A stretch of DNA of 64,000 nucleotides from NCBI GenBank assembly GCA_018712515.1, contig DVGW01000018.1, forward strand, positions 13,560-77,559, read 5' to 3'. Position 1 is the first letter of the stretch; every line of letters starts with the position of its first letter. This stretch comes from Aphodovivens avicola (GTDB taxonomy: Bacteria; Actinomycetota; Coriobacteriia; Coriobacteriales; Eggerthellaceae). Positions 42,829 to 51,842 of the stretch are shown piece by piece. The notes beneath the pieces were generated by a model, which saw only the letters and a program-made list of their open reading frames with translations, made no database searches and was not told the DNA's origin. The translations under genes and the position numbers were made by a program.

Positions 42829-43650
42829 CTAGTTCCACTTCTCGATAAGCGCGGCGATCGTGCCGTCGTCCAGCATCGCCTGGACGGCCTCCGCGATGCG
42901 CGGGCTCAGATCCGAGTCCTTCTGCGTGGCGACGCCGTAAAGCTGGTCGGAGATGTTGACGTCCAGCAGGCTGCGATCGTCGTCGATGTAGGTGCCGGCT
43001 ATGCTGCCGTCCATCACGGCGGCGTCGACCTCCCCTTCTTCGAGGGCCTGCGACAAGTCAGCGTACGAGGGGTACTTCTTTACGTAGACGCCCTCGTACT
43101 GGGTGCCCTCGTCGGTGTTGGAGATGATGTTGTCTCCGATGATGCCCATCTCGTTGAGCTTGATCGCCAGCAAAGGACCGGCGTTGGAACCCGACATGAT
43201 GCCGAACGTGCCGCCCTCAAGCTGCGTCACCTCGGTGACGAGCGAGCTGTTCTCCACCATGATCGAAGTGGCATCGGTGTAGTAGGCGGGCGAGAAGTCG
43301 AAGTTCTCCAAGCGGGAATCCGCGATGGAGTAGCACGCGACCAGGCAGTCCACCTCGCCGGAGAGCAGCTTGTCTTTGCGATCATCGGGCGTGACGGTGG
43401 AAAACTCGACATCCGCATAGCCCAGGCGCGATGCCAGCTCCTGCGCAATGTCGACCTCCAGACCGTAGTATTTGCCCGTCTGCTCGTTGAGCAGGCTGAA
43501 GTTGACGATGTCGCTGCGGACGCCCACTTTGAGCGTTCCGCTTCCCTGCGTCGCACCGGTCTCGCCGCATCCTGCCATGCCCAGCACGACGGCGGCCGCC
43601 AGCGCGACGGCGGCTATCGCGCCGAACGCGCGCTTTGCCCTTGAAGCCAT
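42829..43650 (-). CDS. Amino-acid-type solute-binding lipoprotein
   Basis: A 273-residue type 3 extracellular binding protein. The signal peptide ends in lipobox G-M-A-G-Cys28. The body begins LKVGVRSDIVNFSLLNEQTGKYYGLEVDIA, the standard start of the SBP_bac_3 fold, and continues SRLENFDFSPAYYTDATSIMV. No permease or ATPase is encoded nearby. Instead it is the first gene of a two-gene operon with the Cache-MscS channel, so it may present a ligand to that protein's sensor domains (inference). GAGAGG precedes the ATG. Confidence 0.9.
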   Translation of the reverse strand: MASRAKRAFGAIAAVALAAAVVLGMAGCGETGATQGSGTLKVGVRSDIVNFSLLNEQTGKYYGLEVDIAQELASRLGYADVEFSTVTPDDRKDKLLSGEVDCLVACYSIADSRLENFDFSPAYYTDATSIMVENSSLVTEVTQLEGGTFGIMSGSNAGPLLAIKLNEMGIIGDNIISNTDEGTQYEGVYVKKYPSYADLSQALEEGEVDAAVMDGSIAGTYIDDDRSLLDVNISDQLYGVATQKDSDLSPRIAEAVQAMLDDGTIAALIEKWN

Positions 43651-44098
43651 ACCTCTCCCATCTGCCGGCGTCGCCCGCAAAACCAAGCGCATCGCCTCGT
43701 ACCATGAAAAACGCCCGAGTAAGGCAGCCAAACATTATTACGGAGCCCTCTTCGAGATTGTTGAGTATCAATTAATAGTTGAAACGCATTTTGCCGATCC
43801 GCAGCGAGGAGGTTCCGCCGCAGGGGGACCGGCGGTTCGCCCGCTCGGGCGCCGCTCGTCGCCATTAACGCTCATCAGGCTCGATGCAAAAAACCAATCC
43901 GCCTCGCCCGTCCCGACGGCGACGACGGCGAAAGCGGGCGCGCAGGGCGGCGCCCGCGCCGCGGAACCCCGGGGGAGCCAAGGGGGCAATTCTCCTCGCC
44001 TATAATACGTGCGTTGGGCTGGGTTATTTCAAACAGCGGATATCGTTCACCATCGCCTGTCCCAAGTGGCGACGGCGCGACACTTGCGAGGTGGGCTC
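43651..44098. promoter_or_regulatory. Divergent region of the MscS operon and LysR gene
   Basis: 448 bp without a gene. An AT-rich patch holds TTGAGTATCAA (43761-43771) and, sharing TCAA, a second inverted pair TCAA-N7-TTGA (43768-43782). Spaced TTGA/TCAA boxes like these are plausible LysR binding sites. No repeats of the REP families occur here. Confidence 0.5.
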
Positions 44099-44995
44099 AT
44101 GAACATCGGACAGATCAGGTACTTTGTTTCCGTGTATCAGGCGGGATCGTTCTCTCAGGCGGCAAAGTCCCAGTTCATAACCGTTCAGGCGGTATCGAAG
44201 TCCATCGCCGACCTTGAGCACGAGATCGGACACGAGCTGTTCGAACGCAGGAGCCGCGGCGTCGAGCCCACGGCATACGGCGCCGTCTTTTACCAGAAAG
44301 CCGTCAACGCGCTCGGCAGCTTCGACGAGCTTCAGCCGTTCGCCCTCGGGCAGACGGGCGATCAGGTATCCTCGAGCCTGACGCTTGGCCTGTGCGCTCC
44401 GCGGTTCAAAAACAGCGCGCACGTGTGCGCGTCGGTCGGCTCCCTGATCGGGAACCTTGTCAACGCGCCCGTCGAGGTTCGCCTGACTTCCGGATACGAA
44501 GGGCTCGCGCAGCTGCGCAAGGGGGACGTCGATGCATTGATCACGATCGGCTCGCTTGACACGCTCCACACCGACTGCGTCCCCGTGCTCAGCACGCCTA
44601 CGGCGGTGAGCATGGTGGGCACGCACCCCCTTGCTTCGCAGGGCGCCGTATCGCTCGAGCAGCTTGCCGACTACCCGGTCATCGTCGATTCCGACCTCGA
44701 CTTCTTCAACGAGTCGATCCTCGCCACCTACGTGCGTCGCGGCCTGGCCTCGGAGCGCTACCGTCCCCGCTCGCAAGAGGACGTGTTGGCGCACTTTCAG
44801 GAACGGCAGGGCTATGCGTTCAGCGTGGCGCAGGCGGCGCTTGCCGACGATCGCTTTGGAAGCGTCATCGTTCCCATCGACCCGAAGGACGCCGTCGAGG
44901 TGCCGATCTGCCTGATCACCGCCAAGAGCCGGAAAACGCCCCTGTACCTTAAGGCTGAAGCGGCGTTGCTCGGAAAGCAGCAGATCAGCCTGTAG
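44099..44995 (+). CDS. LysR-family transcriptional regulator
   Basis: A 298-residue regulator. The N-terminal HTH reads MNIGQIRYFVSVYQAGSFSQ, AAKSQFITVQAVSKSIADLE, HEIGHELFERRSRGVEPTAYG, which fits LysR well. The rest is the two-lobed effector-binding domain. The ATG at 44099 has GAGGTGGG upstream. It is divergent from the solute-binding/MscS operon and is its most likely regulator by position. Confidence 0.9.
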   Translation: MNIGQIRYFVSVYQAGSFSQAAKSQFITVQAVSKSIADLEHEIGHELFERRSRGVEPTAYGAVFYQKAVNALGSFDELQPFALGQTGDQVSSSLTLGLCAPRFKNSAHVCASVGSLIGNLVNAPVEVRLTSGYEGLAQLRKGDVDALITIGSLDTLHTDCVPVLSTPTAVSMVGTHPLASQGAVSLEQLADYPVIVDSDLDFFNESILATYVRRGLASERYRPRSQEDVLAHFQERQGYAFSVAQAALADDRFGSVIVPIDPKDAVEVPICLITAKSRKTPLYLKAEAALLGKQQISL

Positions 44996-45201
44996 CCCCC
45001 TCTCTTCGCGCGGCGGGCTTGCCCGCGCTTGCCGGCGGCGCCCGCGCCCCGCCCCTGAGGAGCCCGCCACAAACCCGCAACCCCTCGCCACGCAGGCGCC
45101 CCGCTGCACCGTGCGCCCGTCAAGGCCTCGAGCAAGCGCCCGGTGCCGGCGGCTCTCCTGCCCCCGCGTTTGCCCCGGTGGCACCCAAACCGAACGAGCC
45201 C

Positions 45202-47997
45202 TTATTCCGCGAGTTCGTCCAAAAACCCGACGCGATAGTTCTTGAAGATCGCCTCTCCCTCTTCCTGGGTGGCGTCAAGATCGACGTCGGCCACGATGGC
45301 GAAATCGCGGTCGCCCTCCTCGTCCTTGAACGTCTGCACCGCATGCCACACGTGGTCCGTCTTCTCGTCGGCGTCATCAAGGGAGAGGTACGCCATCGAG
45401 CGCGCGTCGCCGTCGATGACGATAGCCTCGTGCTCCTCGAAGAACGCATCGAGCGCGTCGCGCCAACGCCGCTGCGCGAAGCCCCAGTCGGCGTCGAGTT
45501 TCCCCAGCTCCACCGCGGCATCGAACGGCACCGGACCGTCCGCTGCGTCGCGCGCCGCCAGACCGACGCGGCGGAAGAGCGCGTTGCGCACAAGCACGGT
45601 GAGGCCGCGCCTGTCGCGCACGACCGCGTCCTCCTCGCCCGGCGGCGCCGCTTCCGCGCCGCGGCCCTCGCCGGCGCGCTCCCATTCGTCGACCAGGCTT
45701 GAATCCACCGTGTGGACCACGAAGTCCAGCCACGCGATGATATCGCGCAGGCGGTCGTCGCATTTGTCGTCGGGCACCGTGCGGTCGAGCGCGCGGAACG
45801 CATCCGATAAGTAGCGCAGCAGCGTGCCCTCGCTGCGCGCGATGCCGTAGCGGTTGACGTATCCCTTGAAGTCGGATGCGGTCTCGACCATGTCGCGCAG
45901 CACCGACTTGGGGCTGGGCCAGTAGTCGTTCGCCCACGGCACGGCGCGACGGTACTTGTCGAACGCGAACTCGATAAGGTCCTCGAGGGGCTTGGGGTAC
46001 GTCACCTCGGCAAGGCGCTCCATGCGCTCCTCGTACTCAAGCCCGTCGGCCTTCATCTCGAGCATCGCCTTATCGCGCGCCTGGCGCTGCTGGGCGCGCA
46101 GGATCTGGCGCGGATCGTCAAGGGTCGCCTCGACAAGCGAGATGACGTCGAGCGCGTACGTCTCCGATTCGGGGTCGAGCAGCTCCAAGGCCTCCAGCAA
46201 GAACGGGGAGAGCGGCTGGTCAAGCGCAAAATCGTCAGGCAGATCGACGGTCAGCGCATACTCTGCGCCGCCCTCCTCCGCCTCCGTCTTTACCACCACG
46301 CCGGTGTCCATCAGCGTTTCGAATATCTCGGAAGCGCGCTGCAGAAGGCGCGCCTTCTGCTCGGGCGTTTGCGCGGACTCGCCCACCAGCTCGGCCACGC
46401 GCGCCCATGCGTCGCCGCCGCGCGACACCAGCGCCAGCACCATGGAGTGCGTGATGCGCAGGTGGGGCGCAAGCGTCTCCGGCTCTGCCGAGACCAGCCG
46501 GTTGAACGTCTGCTCGCTCCATCCCACAAAACCCTCGGGCGGCTTCTTTTTCTTGATCTTGCGCTGTTTTTTCGGATCGCCCGCAGCCTTTGCCATCGCG
46601 CGCGCGTTCTCGATGTCGTGCTCGGGCGCCTCGGCGATCACCAAACCCTCGGTATCGAAGCCGGCGCGGCCTGCCCGGCCCGCTATCTGATGGAACTCGC
46701 GCGCCCGCAGACGACGCTGCTTGCGGCCGTCGAATTTGGCAAGGGCGGTAAGCAGGACCGTGTGAATAGGCACGTTGATGCCGACTCCCAGCGTATCGGT
46801 ACCGCAGATGACGGGCAGAAGCCCTTGCTGAGCCAGGCGCTCGACCAGCAGGCGATAGCGCGGCAGCATGCCCGCATGGTGCACCCCCACGCCGCAGCCC
46901 AAAAGCCGTTTGAGCGTTTTGCCGAAACCCGTCGTGAAGCGCGTGCCCTTCATGGCGTCCTTAACCGCCTCACGCTGCTCTTTGGTAGCGACGCCGTAGC
47001 TCGCCAGCGCCTGCGCGGACGCAAGCGCCGCATCTTGCGAGAAGTGGACCACGTACAGCGGCGCCTTGCCCTTGCGCAGCGCAAGCTCGATGGTGGCCTC
47101 GAGCGGCGTGAGCACGTACTCGTAGGACAGGGGTACGGGGCGCTGTGCGTCGGCGATCACGTCGACTGCGCGCCCGGTGCGTTCGCGCAGCGACGCCGCG
47201 ATGGAGGTTACGTCGCCCAGCGTCGCGCTCATCAGCAAAAACTGCGTTCGCTTGAGGACGAGCAGCGGAACCTGCCACGCCCATCCGCGATCAGGTTCGC
47301 CATAGTAGTGGAACTCGTCGACCGCGACGCAGCCGATATCGGCCTCCACCCCCTCGCGCAGCGCCCGGTTTGCCAGGATCTCCTGAGTGCAGCAGATCAC
47401 CGGCGCATCGGGGTTGACGCTGGCGTCACCGGTGACCATGCCCACGTTGTCGCGGCCGAGCACCTCCACCAGGTTGAAGAACTTCTCGCTGACCAGCGCC
47501 TTGATGGGCGCGGTGTAGTACGAGCGGCGGCCGGTGCACATCGCGAGGAAGTGCATGCCGAGCGCGATCATCGACTTGCCCGACCCGGTCGGGGTGCCCA
47601 CGATGACGTGGTCGCCCGCGGCGAGATCCATCAGCGCGTCCTCCTGATGCGGCCACAGCTCGATGCCGCGCGCAAGCGTCCAGTCGAGGAAGCGCTCGAA
47701 CGCCGCGCTCGCCGAAAGCCACGGCTCGGGTTCGCTGCCGTCTTCGGGCTCCCACCACGTGGGCGAAAGCGCGCCCAGGGAGCCGAAGGCGTCGGCGTCG
47801 AGGCGCGCCGCATCGGGTCCCGCGGCTGAATCGCGCACTGCAGCAGCATCGGGTCCCGCGGCTGAATCGCGCCCCGCAGCGGCATTGGGCCCCGTGGCGG
47901 CATCCGCCTCCATGTCCGCGCACGCACATGCGTCGGCCACGGTCGACGCGAGGCTGCCTTCCCGCCCGAAACCCTCTTCGCGAGAATCCTCTGCCAT
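45202..47997 (-). CDS. DEAD/DEAH-box helicase with DUF3516 (Ski2/Mtr4-like)
   Basis: A 931-residue superfamily 2 helicase. After a ~70-residue Ala/Asp-rich disordered N-terminus come Walker A GTPTGSGKSM, the DEFH box (CVAVDEFHYY), motif III LLMSATLG, and motifs IV-VI with GVGVHHAGMLPRYR and EFHQIAGRAGRAG. The C-terminal ~400 residues are the DUF3516 region of actinobacterial Ski2-like helicases, presumed to act on RNA or DNA repair. The N-terminal tail contains a 36-bp (12-residue) tandem repeat at about 47812-47890 (SAAGPDAAAVRD type). The ATG at 47997 is chosen for AAGGA seven bases upstream. A LexA-type box overlaps its likely promoter. Confidence 0.9.
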   Translation of the reverse strand: MAEDSREEGFGREGSLASTVADACACADMEADAATGPNAAAGRDSAAGPDAAAVRDSAAGPDAARLDADAFGSLGALSPTWWEPEDGSEPEPWLSASAAFERFLDWTLARGIELWPHQEDALMDLAAGDHVIVGTPTGSGKSMIALGMHFLAMCTGRRSYYTAPIKALVSEKFFNLVEVLGRDNVGMVTGDASVNPDAPVICCTQEILANRALREGVEADIGCVAVDEFHYYGEPDRGWAWQVPLLVLKRTQFLLMSATLGDVTSIAASLRERTGRAVDVIADAQRPVPLSYEYVLTPLEATIELALRKGKAPLYVVHFSQDAALASAQALASYGVATKEQREAVKDAMKGTRFTTGFGKTLKRLLGCGVGVHHAGMLPRYRLLVERLAQQGLLPVICGTDTLGVGINVPIHTVLLTALAKFDGRKQRRLRAREFHQIAGRAGRAGFDTEGLVIAEAPEHDIENARAMAKAAGDPKKQRKIKKKKPPEGFVGWSEQTFNRLVSAEPETLAPHLRITHSMVLALVSRGGDAWARVAELVGESAQTPEQKARLLQRASEIFETLMDTGVVVKTEAEEGGAEYALTVDLPDDFALDQPLSPFLLEALELLDPESETYALDVISLVEATLDDPRQILRAQQRQARDKAMLEMKADGLEYEERMERLAEVTYPKPLEDLIEFAFDKYRRAVPWANDYWPSPKSVLRDMVETASDFKGYVNRYGIARSEGTLLRYLSDAFRALDRTVPDDKCDDRLRDIIAWLDFVVHTVDSSLVDEWERAGEGRGAEAAPPGEEDAVVRDRRGLTVLVRNALFRRVGLAARDAADGPVPFDAAVELGKLDADWGFAQRRWRDALDAFFEEHEAIVIDGDARSMAYLSLDDADEKTDHVWHAVQTFKDEEGDRDFAIVADVDLDATQEEGEAIFKNYRVGFLDELAE

Positions 47998-48023
47998 AAT
48001 TCGTCCTTCACTCTTCACAAAAT

Positions 48024-48037
48024 CGAACGTTTGTTCT
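48024..48037. promoter_or_regulatory. LexA-type (SOS) operator and overlapping promoters
   Basis: CGAACGTTTGTTCT contains GAAC-N4-GTTC and nearly fits the Gram-positive LexA consensus. On the minus strand a perfect TATAAT (48038-48043) abuts it, so a bound repressor would cover the helicase start point. On the plus strand TATAGT (48040-48045) points to the small gene at 48122. Confidence 0.65.
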
Positions 48038-48121
48038 ATTATAGTACATGAAACAAGTCACGTGCCGATGAATTTCGCATTATCTCACACGGAATTTCCA
48101 AGCGGATCAGGAGGGATGAGA

Positions 48122-48349
48122 ATGTTCGCCACCGCCCCGACCATCGCCACCTGCCTGGACGCCATCGACGAGCTCGACGACGTGCGCCGCAGCCTCGAGG
48201 GCCTCTCGCAGATCGTCCTCGCGCTCGAGGTCGCCGACCTCGCCGAAAAGGAATCCCTCGACCTCGTCGCCCGCCTCCTCGACTACTGCGCCCTCTCCCT
48301 CGACACCGCGATAATCCGCATCGAAACGGCGGAAGCTCGGCCGATATGA
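48122..48349 (+). CDS. Small helical hypothetical protein
   Basis: A 75-residue protein of unknown function, probably a helical bundle (LDAIDELDDVRRSLEGLSQI, VLALEVADLAEKESLDLVAR, LLDYCALSLDTAIIRIETAE). It has no signal or membrane segment. The ATG at 48122 is chosen because AGGAGG lies 7 bp upstream; another ATG at 48116 would be too close. It shares a divergent region with the DUF3516 helicase and may share the LexA-type control. Confidence 0.65.
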   Translation: MFATAPTIATCLDAIDELDDVRRSLEGLSQIVLALEVADLAEKESLDLVARLLDYCALSLDTAIIRIETAEARPI

Positions 48350-48366
48350 CATTCTCGAACGATTGC

Positions 48367-49278
48367 TCATTCCCCAAGGTCGCGGCGGATGCGCTCGCAG
48401 GCGCGGCGGACAAGCTCGAGGTTGCGGGCGGAGTCCCCGTACTCGGAGGAGTTTTTCAACCAGAGCGCGCTGACGGGAAACGTCGGGACGTCGGGCTCAT
48501 CGAGCGGCAGGAACTTCACCTTGTCGCCGTACACGTAGCGGTTATGGCTGGCCACCACCGCGATCCCCTGGCCCGATTCGATGAGGAAGAACAGCGTGTC
48601 CACGTCGCTCATCCTGCGCGAGTTAGCCAGGAGCTCCGCGCCGTAGCGGCTGTCAAGGAACGAGCGGATGTTGGGCCACACATGGCTCGACGGGACGAGC
48701 AGGCGCTCCCCCATCAGGTCGGCCAGCTTCACGCTCTCGCATTGCGCCAGGCGATGCCACGGCGCCACCGCCACCGCGAACGTATCGTCGTAGAACGGCA
48801 CCGACTCGCACTCCGCCCGCAGGGCAGGATCATCGTCCATGGTGATGATCACATCCGCTTCGCGGGTGCGCAGATCGTCGGCGAGGCGCGTGTACTCCAC
48901 CGACAGGAAGCGCAGCTCGATGTCGGGATGGTACTTCTTGAACCAGGCGTGCAGCGGGAGCAGGACCCGCCGCGCGGCGTCGCGCAAGTACCCGATGCGA
49001 ATGACCGACGCCAGGCCTCGCTTGCGCAGCTCGATCTTGTCCAGGGCAAAGGCGTAATCGTTCACGATGCGGCGCGCGTCGTCCACGAACGCCTTGCCGG
49101 CATCCGTGAGCTCCATGCCCGAGGACGCCCGCACGAGAAGCCGCGTGCCCAGCACCTTCTCCATCGCGTCGATGTGCTTGCTGAGCGCGGGCTGCGTCAT
49201 ATGGAGGCGCTTGGCGGCCTCGGTGTAGTTGAGCGTGGAAGCGAGCTCCAAAAACTCGCGGATGTAGCGGATGCGCAC
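48367..49278 (-). CDS. LysR-family transcriptional regulator
   Basis: A 303-residue LysR regulator: HTH at IREFLELASTLNYTEAAKRL, HMTQPALSKHIDAMEKVLGT, RLLVRASSGMELTDAGKAF, then the effector domain (IRIGYLRDAARRVLLPLHAW). The GTG at 49278 has GGGGGA upstream; a longer frame reaches 49323. It lies 118 bp downstream of an MFS transporter gene on the same strand and may control it. Confidence 0.88.
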   Translation of the reverse strand: MRIRYIREFLELASTLNYTEAAKRLHMTQPALSKHIDAMEKVLGTRLLVRASSGMELTDAGKAFVDDARRIVNDYAFALDKIELRKRGLASVIRIGYLRDAARRVLLPLHAWFKKYHPDIELRFLSVEYTRLADDLRTREADVIITMDDDPALRAECESVPFYDDTFAVAVAPWHRLAQCESVKLADLMGERLLVPSSHVWPNIRSFLDSRYGAELLANSRRMSDVDTLFFLIESGQGIAVVASHNRYVYGDKVKFLPLDEPDVPTFPVSALWLKNSSEYGDSARNLELVRRACERIRRDLGE

Positions 49279-49395
49279 GTCGGGTCCCCCTTGCCGCAAG
49301 ACGATGCGCCCATTATCACACATCGCCCGACGTGAAGGCCCCCTCGCAACGCGGTGCGCCCCTCACGCTGCGGCGCGTCTCCGCTTGCGGAGCGG

Positions 49396-50661
49396 CTAGC
49401 GCTGTTCTTTGCGGCTCAGGCGGCCGATCGCGAGCACCGCCACCGCGGTGAGCGCCATGACGACGATCACGCCGACGAACATGAGGGCGTAGCCGCCCGT
49501 TGCCTCGATGGAGGCGCCCCAGATGAAGCCCGACACGACCGAGCCGATCGACGCCGCCATCGACACGCGCGAGTAGATGACGGGATACTCCGCGTCGCCG
49601 AACGCACGGCGCGTGATGATGGGCGTCATGACGTTGGTGATGCCGTAGAAGCACCCGTAGACGAACGCCGCGACGTACAGCAGCACGGCCGATCCTCCGC
49701 CGACGAACAGCAGCACGACACCGACGACGCCCAGACCGATCGTCGCCACCGTGCTGACGTAGGGCCGCGCATCGCCGACGACGCCCAGCGCCAGCTTGGA
49801 GACGGTCTGGCCCGCCATGGCGACCGACGAGGCCGTGGCGCCCAGAAGCGGCATCGCGATCGACAGCTCCAGCGTGTTCATGTAGCTGGGGATCATGAAG
49901 TAGACGTACATCCCGAAGTTGAGCATGAAGCACATCGCCAGGATGAGGAAGAACACCGGCATCTTGAACGCCTTCGCCGCGGGCACGCCCTCGAGAGGAA
50001 CGGACGCGGAGCCCTCCCCGTCCTGTGCCTGCGCCGCGGCGGCGGCCGACTCGGACACGCCGAACGGCACGAGCCCCTTGTCCGCGGGGCGGCTGGCGAC
50101 CATGAACAGCGCGGCCGGCAGCGTGACGATCGACAGCACGGCGAACGAGAGGTACGTCGCCGACCACCCGATCGACTGGATGAGCACCCCTCCCACCGAG
50201 CTCCACACGACGCCGCCCACGCCCGTGAATGCCATCACGACGCCGAGAAGTACGCCGGCGCGTTTGGTGAACCAGCGGTTGATCAGGGTCGATGGAGCCA
50301 GGAACAGCAGCATTCCCACGCCGATGCCCATCGCCGCGGCACCCGCGTAGAACTGCCACAGCGACTGGGTGAACGACAGCCACACGAACGCGACCGCGAT
50401 CACGACGACCGCGCCGCCGACGCACAGGCGCGCGTCGCGCCGCTCCAGCAGGCGGCCCATCACCGGCAGCGTAACCATCGCCGCCAGCCACAGAATGGAG
50501 GTGTAGTAGCCCAAAAGCCCGGTGCCGATGCCCAGGTCGGCCGACACGGCAGGGTAGAAGATGCCCGCGCAGGAGAGTCCGAGCGACAGCGGGATGAAGC
50601 TGGTCAGCACCAACGCCGCCACCGTGAAGAACCCGAAGAAGATCCTCTTTCCGCCCGCCAT
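49396..50661 (-). CDS. MFS transporter (monocarboxylate/OFA-like)
   Basis: A 421-residue 12-helix major facilitator, with a soluble Ala/Gly linker (AAAAAQAQDGEGSASVPLEG) between the two six-helix halves. Helix 1 (SLGLSCAGIFYPAVSADLGI) and the R-D-A-R motif after helix 2 resemble the oxalate/formate and monocarboxylate antiporter branch common in Eggerthellaceae, where many paralogues transport unknown organic acids. GGGGA precedes the ATG at 50661. Confidence 0.85.
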   Translation of the reverse strand: MAGGKRIFFGFFTVAALVLTSFIPLSLGLSCAGIFYPAVSADLGIGTGLLGYYTSILWLAAMVTLPVMGRLLERRDARLCVGGAVVVIAVAFVWLSFTQSLWQFYAGAAAMGIGVGMLLFLAPSTLINRWFTKRAGVLLGVVMAFTGVGGVVWSSVGGVLIQSIGWSATYLSFAVLSIVTLPAALFMVASRPADKGLVPFGVSESAAAAAQAQDGEGSASVPLEGVPAAKAFKMPVFFLILAMCFMLNFGMYVYFMIPSYMNTLELSIAMPLLGATASSVAMAGQTVSKLALGVVGDARPYVSTVATIGLGVVGVVLLFVGGGSAVLLYVAAFVYGCFYGITNVMTPIITRRAFGDAEYPVIYSRVSMAASIGSVVSGFIWGASIEATGGYALMFVGVIVVMALTAVAVLAIGRLSRKEQR

Positions 50662-51111
50662 CGTCGCATCCCCGCCTTGTCGTCCCGCGCCGCGAACTCC
50701 CGCGTTCGCGCCCTTGCGCCCATGCGCATTGTATCCGCACAGCACCGCCACAAACGCCCGCCACGCCGTCGTCGCCCGGCATTATGCCAAATCGCACTAG
50801 CGCATTCCGGTTTTCATTCGGGACCGCGGAAAAGTCGTCCCTCCGCCGCCCGCATGCGACACGCGTGCGCCCTATGCTCGAAGGCGGCGAGGGGCATCGC
50901 CAATGAAATCATCCGCTACGGCTTCCGCCCCATGGTGAAGGTCGCACGATCGGCGCCGGCGGAGTCAGGCCGCATTCGCATCACCTCAACCTGCCAAAGC
51001 GCTTTCCAACAGAAGAGGTCACTGACAACGACAACGGCGAAATGGCGATCGACGTGACGCGAACAGGAGGCGTCTCGAAATCGATCCGCCTCTTTCCGAG
51101 GGAAGCGCCCC

Positions 51112-51251
51112 GAGCATCCTCTCGCAAGGTACTCCGCCCCTTCCCCAAATATCCTCCAGCAAGGTGCCCCGTCTCTTCGACGAGCATCCTCCTGCAAGGC
51201 GCCCCGCCCCTTCGACGAGCATCCTCCTGCAACACATCTCGCCCCTTCTCC
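51112..51251. repeat. 35-bp tandem repeat, four copies
   Basis: Units start at 51112, 51147, 51182 and 51217. Each begins GAGCATCCTC or a variant (AAATATCCTC), then YNGCAAGG, then a CCGCCCCTTC segment. Units 2 and 3 are most alike. 35 bp is not a multiple of three, so this is not protein-coding. The units are contiguous, without spacers. Confidence 0.9.
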
Positions 51252-51266
51252 GCAACCAGCATCTCC

Positions 51267-51506
51267 GATTCACGCTAAATCGACGATGTGGGTCATTTTT
51301 CGACCTGCTGCCGACCCGGTTTTTCGATTTAGCGCGAATCTCATTGGCACAAGAAGACCAGTGCAAATTTCTCTGCTGCATAATGCCTGTTCAAAAACTT
51401 GTTGGATTCGGCACGCGAAACCAATGCCGGACACATTCGCGCTAAATCGCCTTTCTCGGCCAAGCAAGGACACGATCGCGACGCAAAGCGGCGGTTTAGA
51501 GCGAAT
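51267..51506. repeat. Double-hairpin element, copy 2 (CGCGCTAAATCG family)
   Basis: Hairpin A (51267-51340) has arms GATTCACGCTAAATCG and its complement with one mismatch, plus an inner GGGTC/GACCC stem. Hairpin B (51435-51506) has arms ATTCGCGCTAAATCGCC and its complement with two mismatches. They are 94 bp apart, exactly as in copy 1 at 4058-4295. The inner stem sequences differ between copies but pairing is kept. Confidence 0.82.
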
Positions 51507-51534
51507 ACGCCGAGTGAGCCAGATGCGGCGGGCC

Positions 51535-51634
51535 GGTCGGTGGCGCGGGCGCGCCGGGCGCGGCATGTCGGTCGACGATGAGGGGGTCGGTGGCGCGGAC
51601 GCAACGAGCGTGGCATGTCAGCCGACGATGAGGG
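51535..51634. repeat. 50-bp tandem repeat, two copies
   Basis: Units at 51535 and 51585 both run from GGTCGGTGGCGCGG to GTCGACGATGAGGG or CCGACGATGAGGG, with several substitutions in the middle. Confidence 0.8.
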
Positions 51635-51842
51635 GGCTCGTCGGGCAGGCGGGCAGCGGCAGACTCGTCAGTCCGACCGGCAGCGAGGGTTCGTCGGACC
51701 GGTCGACAGCGGTTGATCCACCCGTCCGTCTGGCAACGGCGGGCGCGCCGGGCGCAGCGGCTCGATGCAGCTCCCTGAGTCCACCGATCCGGAACGGCTC
51801 CCCGAACCCGCCGATTCGACCCTTCCCGCCGAGCTCGCTTCC

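Larger units (their letters stand above)
50662..51842. other. 1.2-kb non-coding, repeat-rich stretch
   Basis: No open frame here has a ribosome-binding site or family resemblance. The stretch contains a 4-copy 35-bp tandem repeat, the second copy of the double-hairpin element, and a 2-copy 50-bp tandem repeat, each listed separately. It lies between the MFS start and the 3' end of helD. The remaining ~200 bp before helD show nothing recognisable. Confidence 0.7.

Noticed and set aside
39646..43644. A 1332-codon open frame on the plus strand opposite the MscS and binding-protein genes
   Set aside because: It is antisense to two clearly recognisable genes, has low-complexity His/Val/Asp/Arg composition typical of high-GC shadow frames, and has no ribosome-binding site.
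51112..51251. Possible CRISPR array
   Set aside because: The 35-bp units are contiguous without unique spacers, only four copies exist, they are diverged from one another, and no cas genes are in the window.
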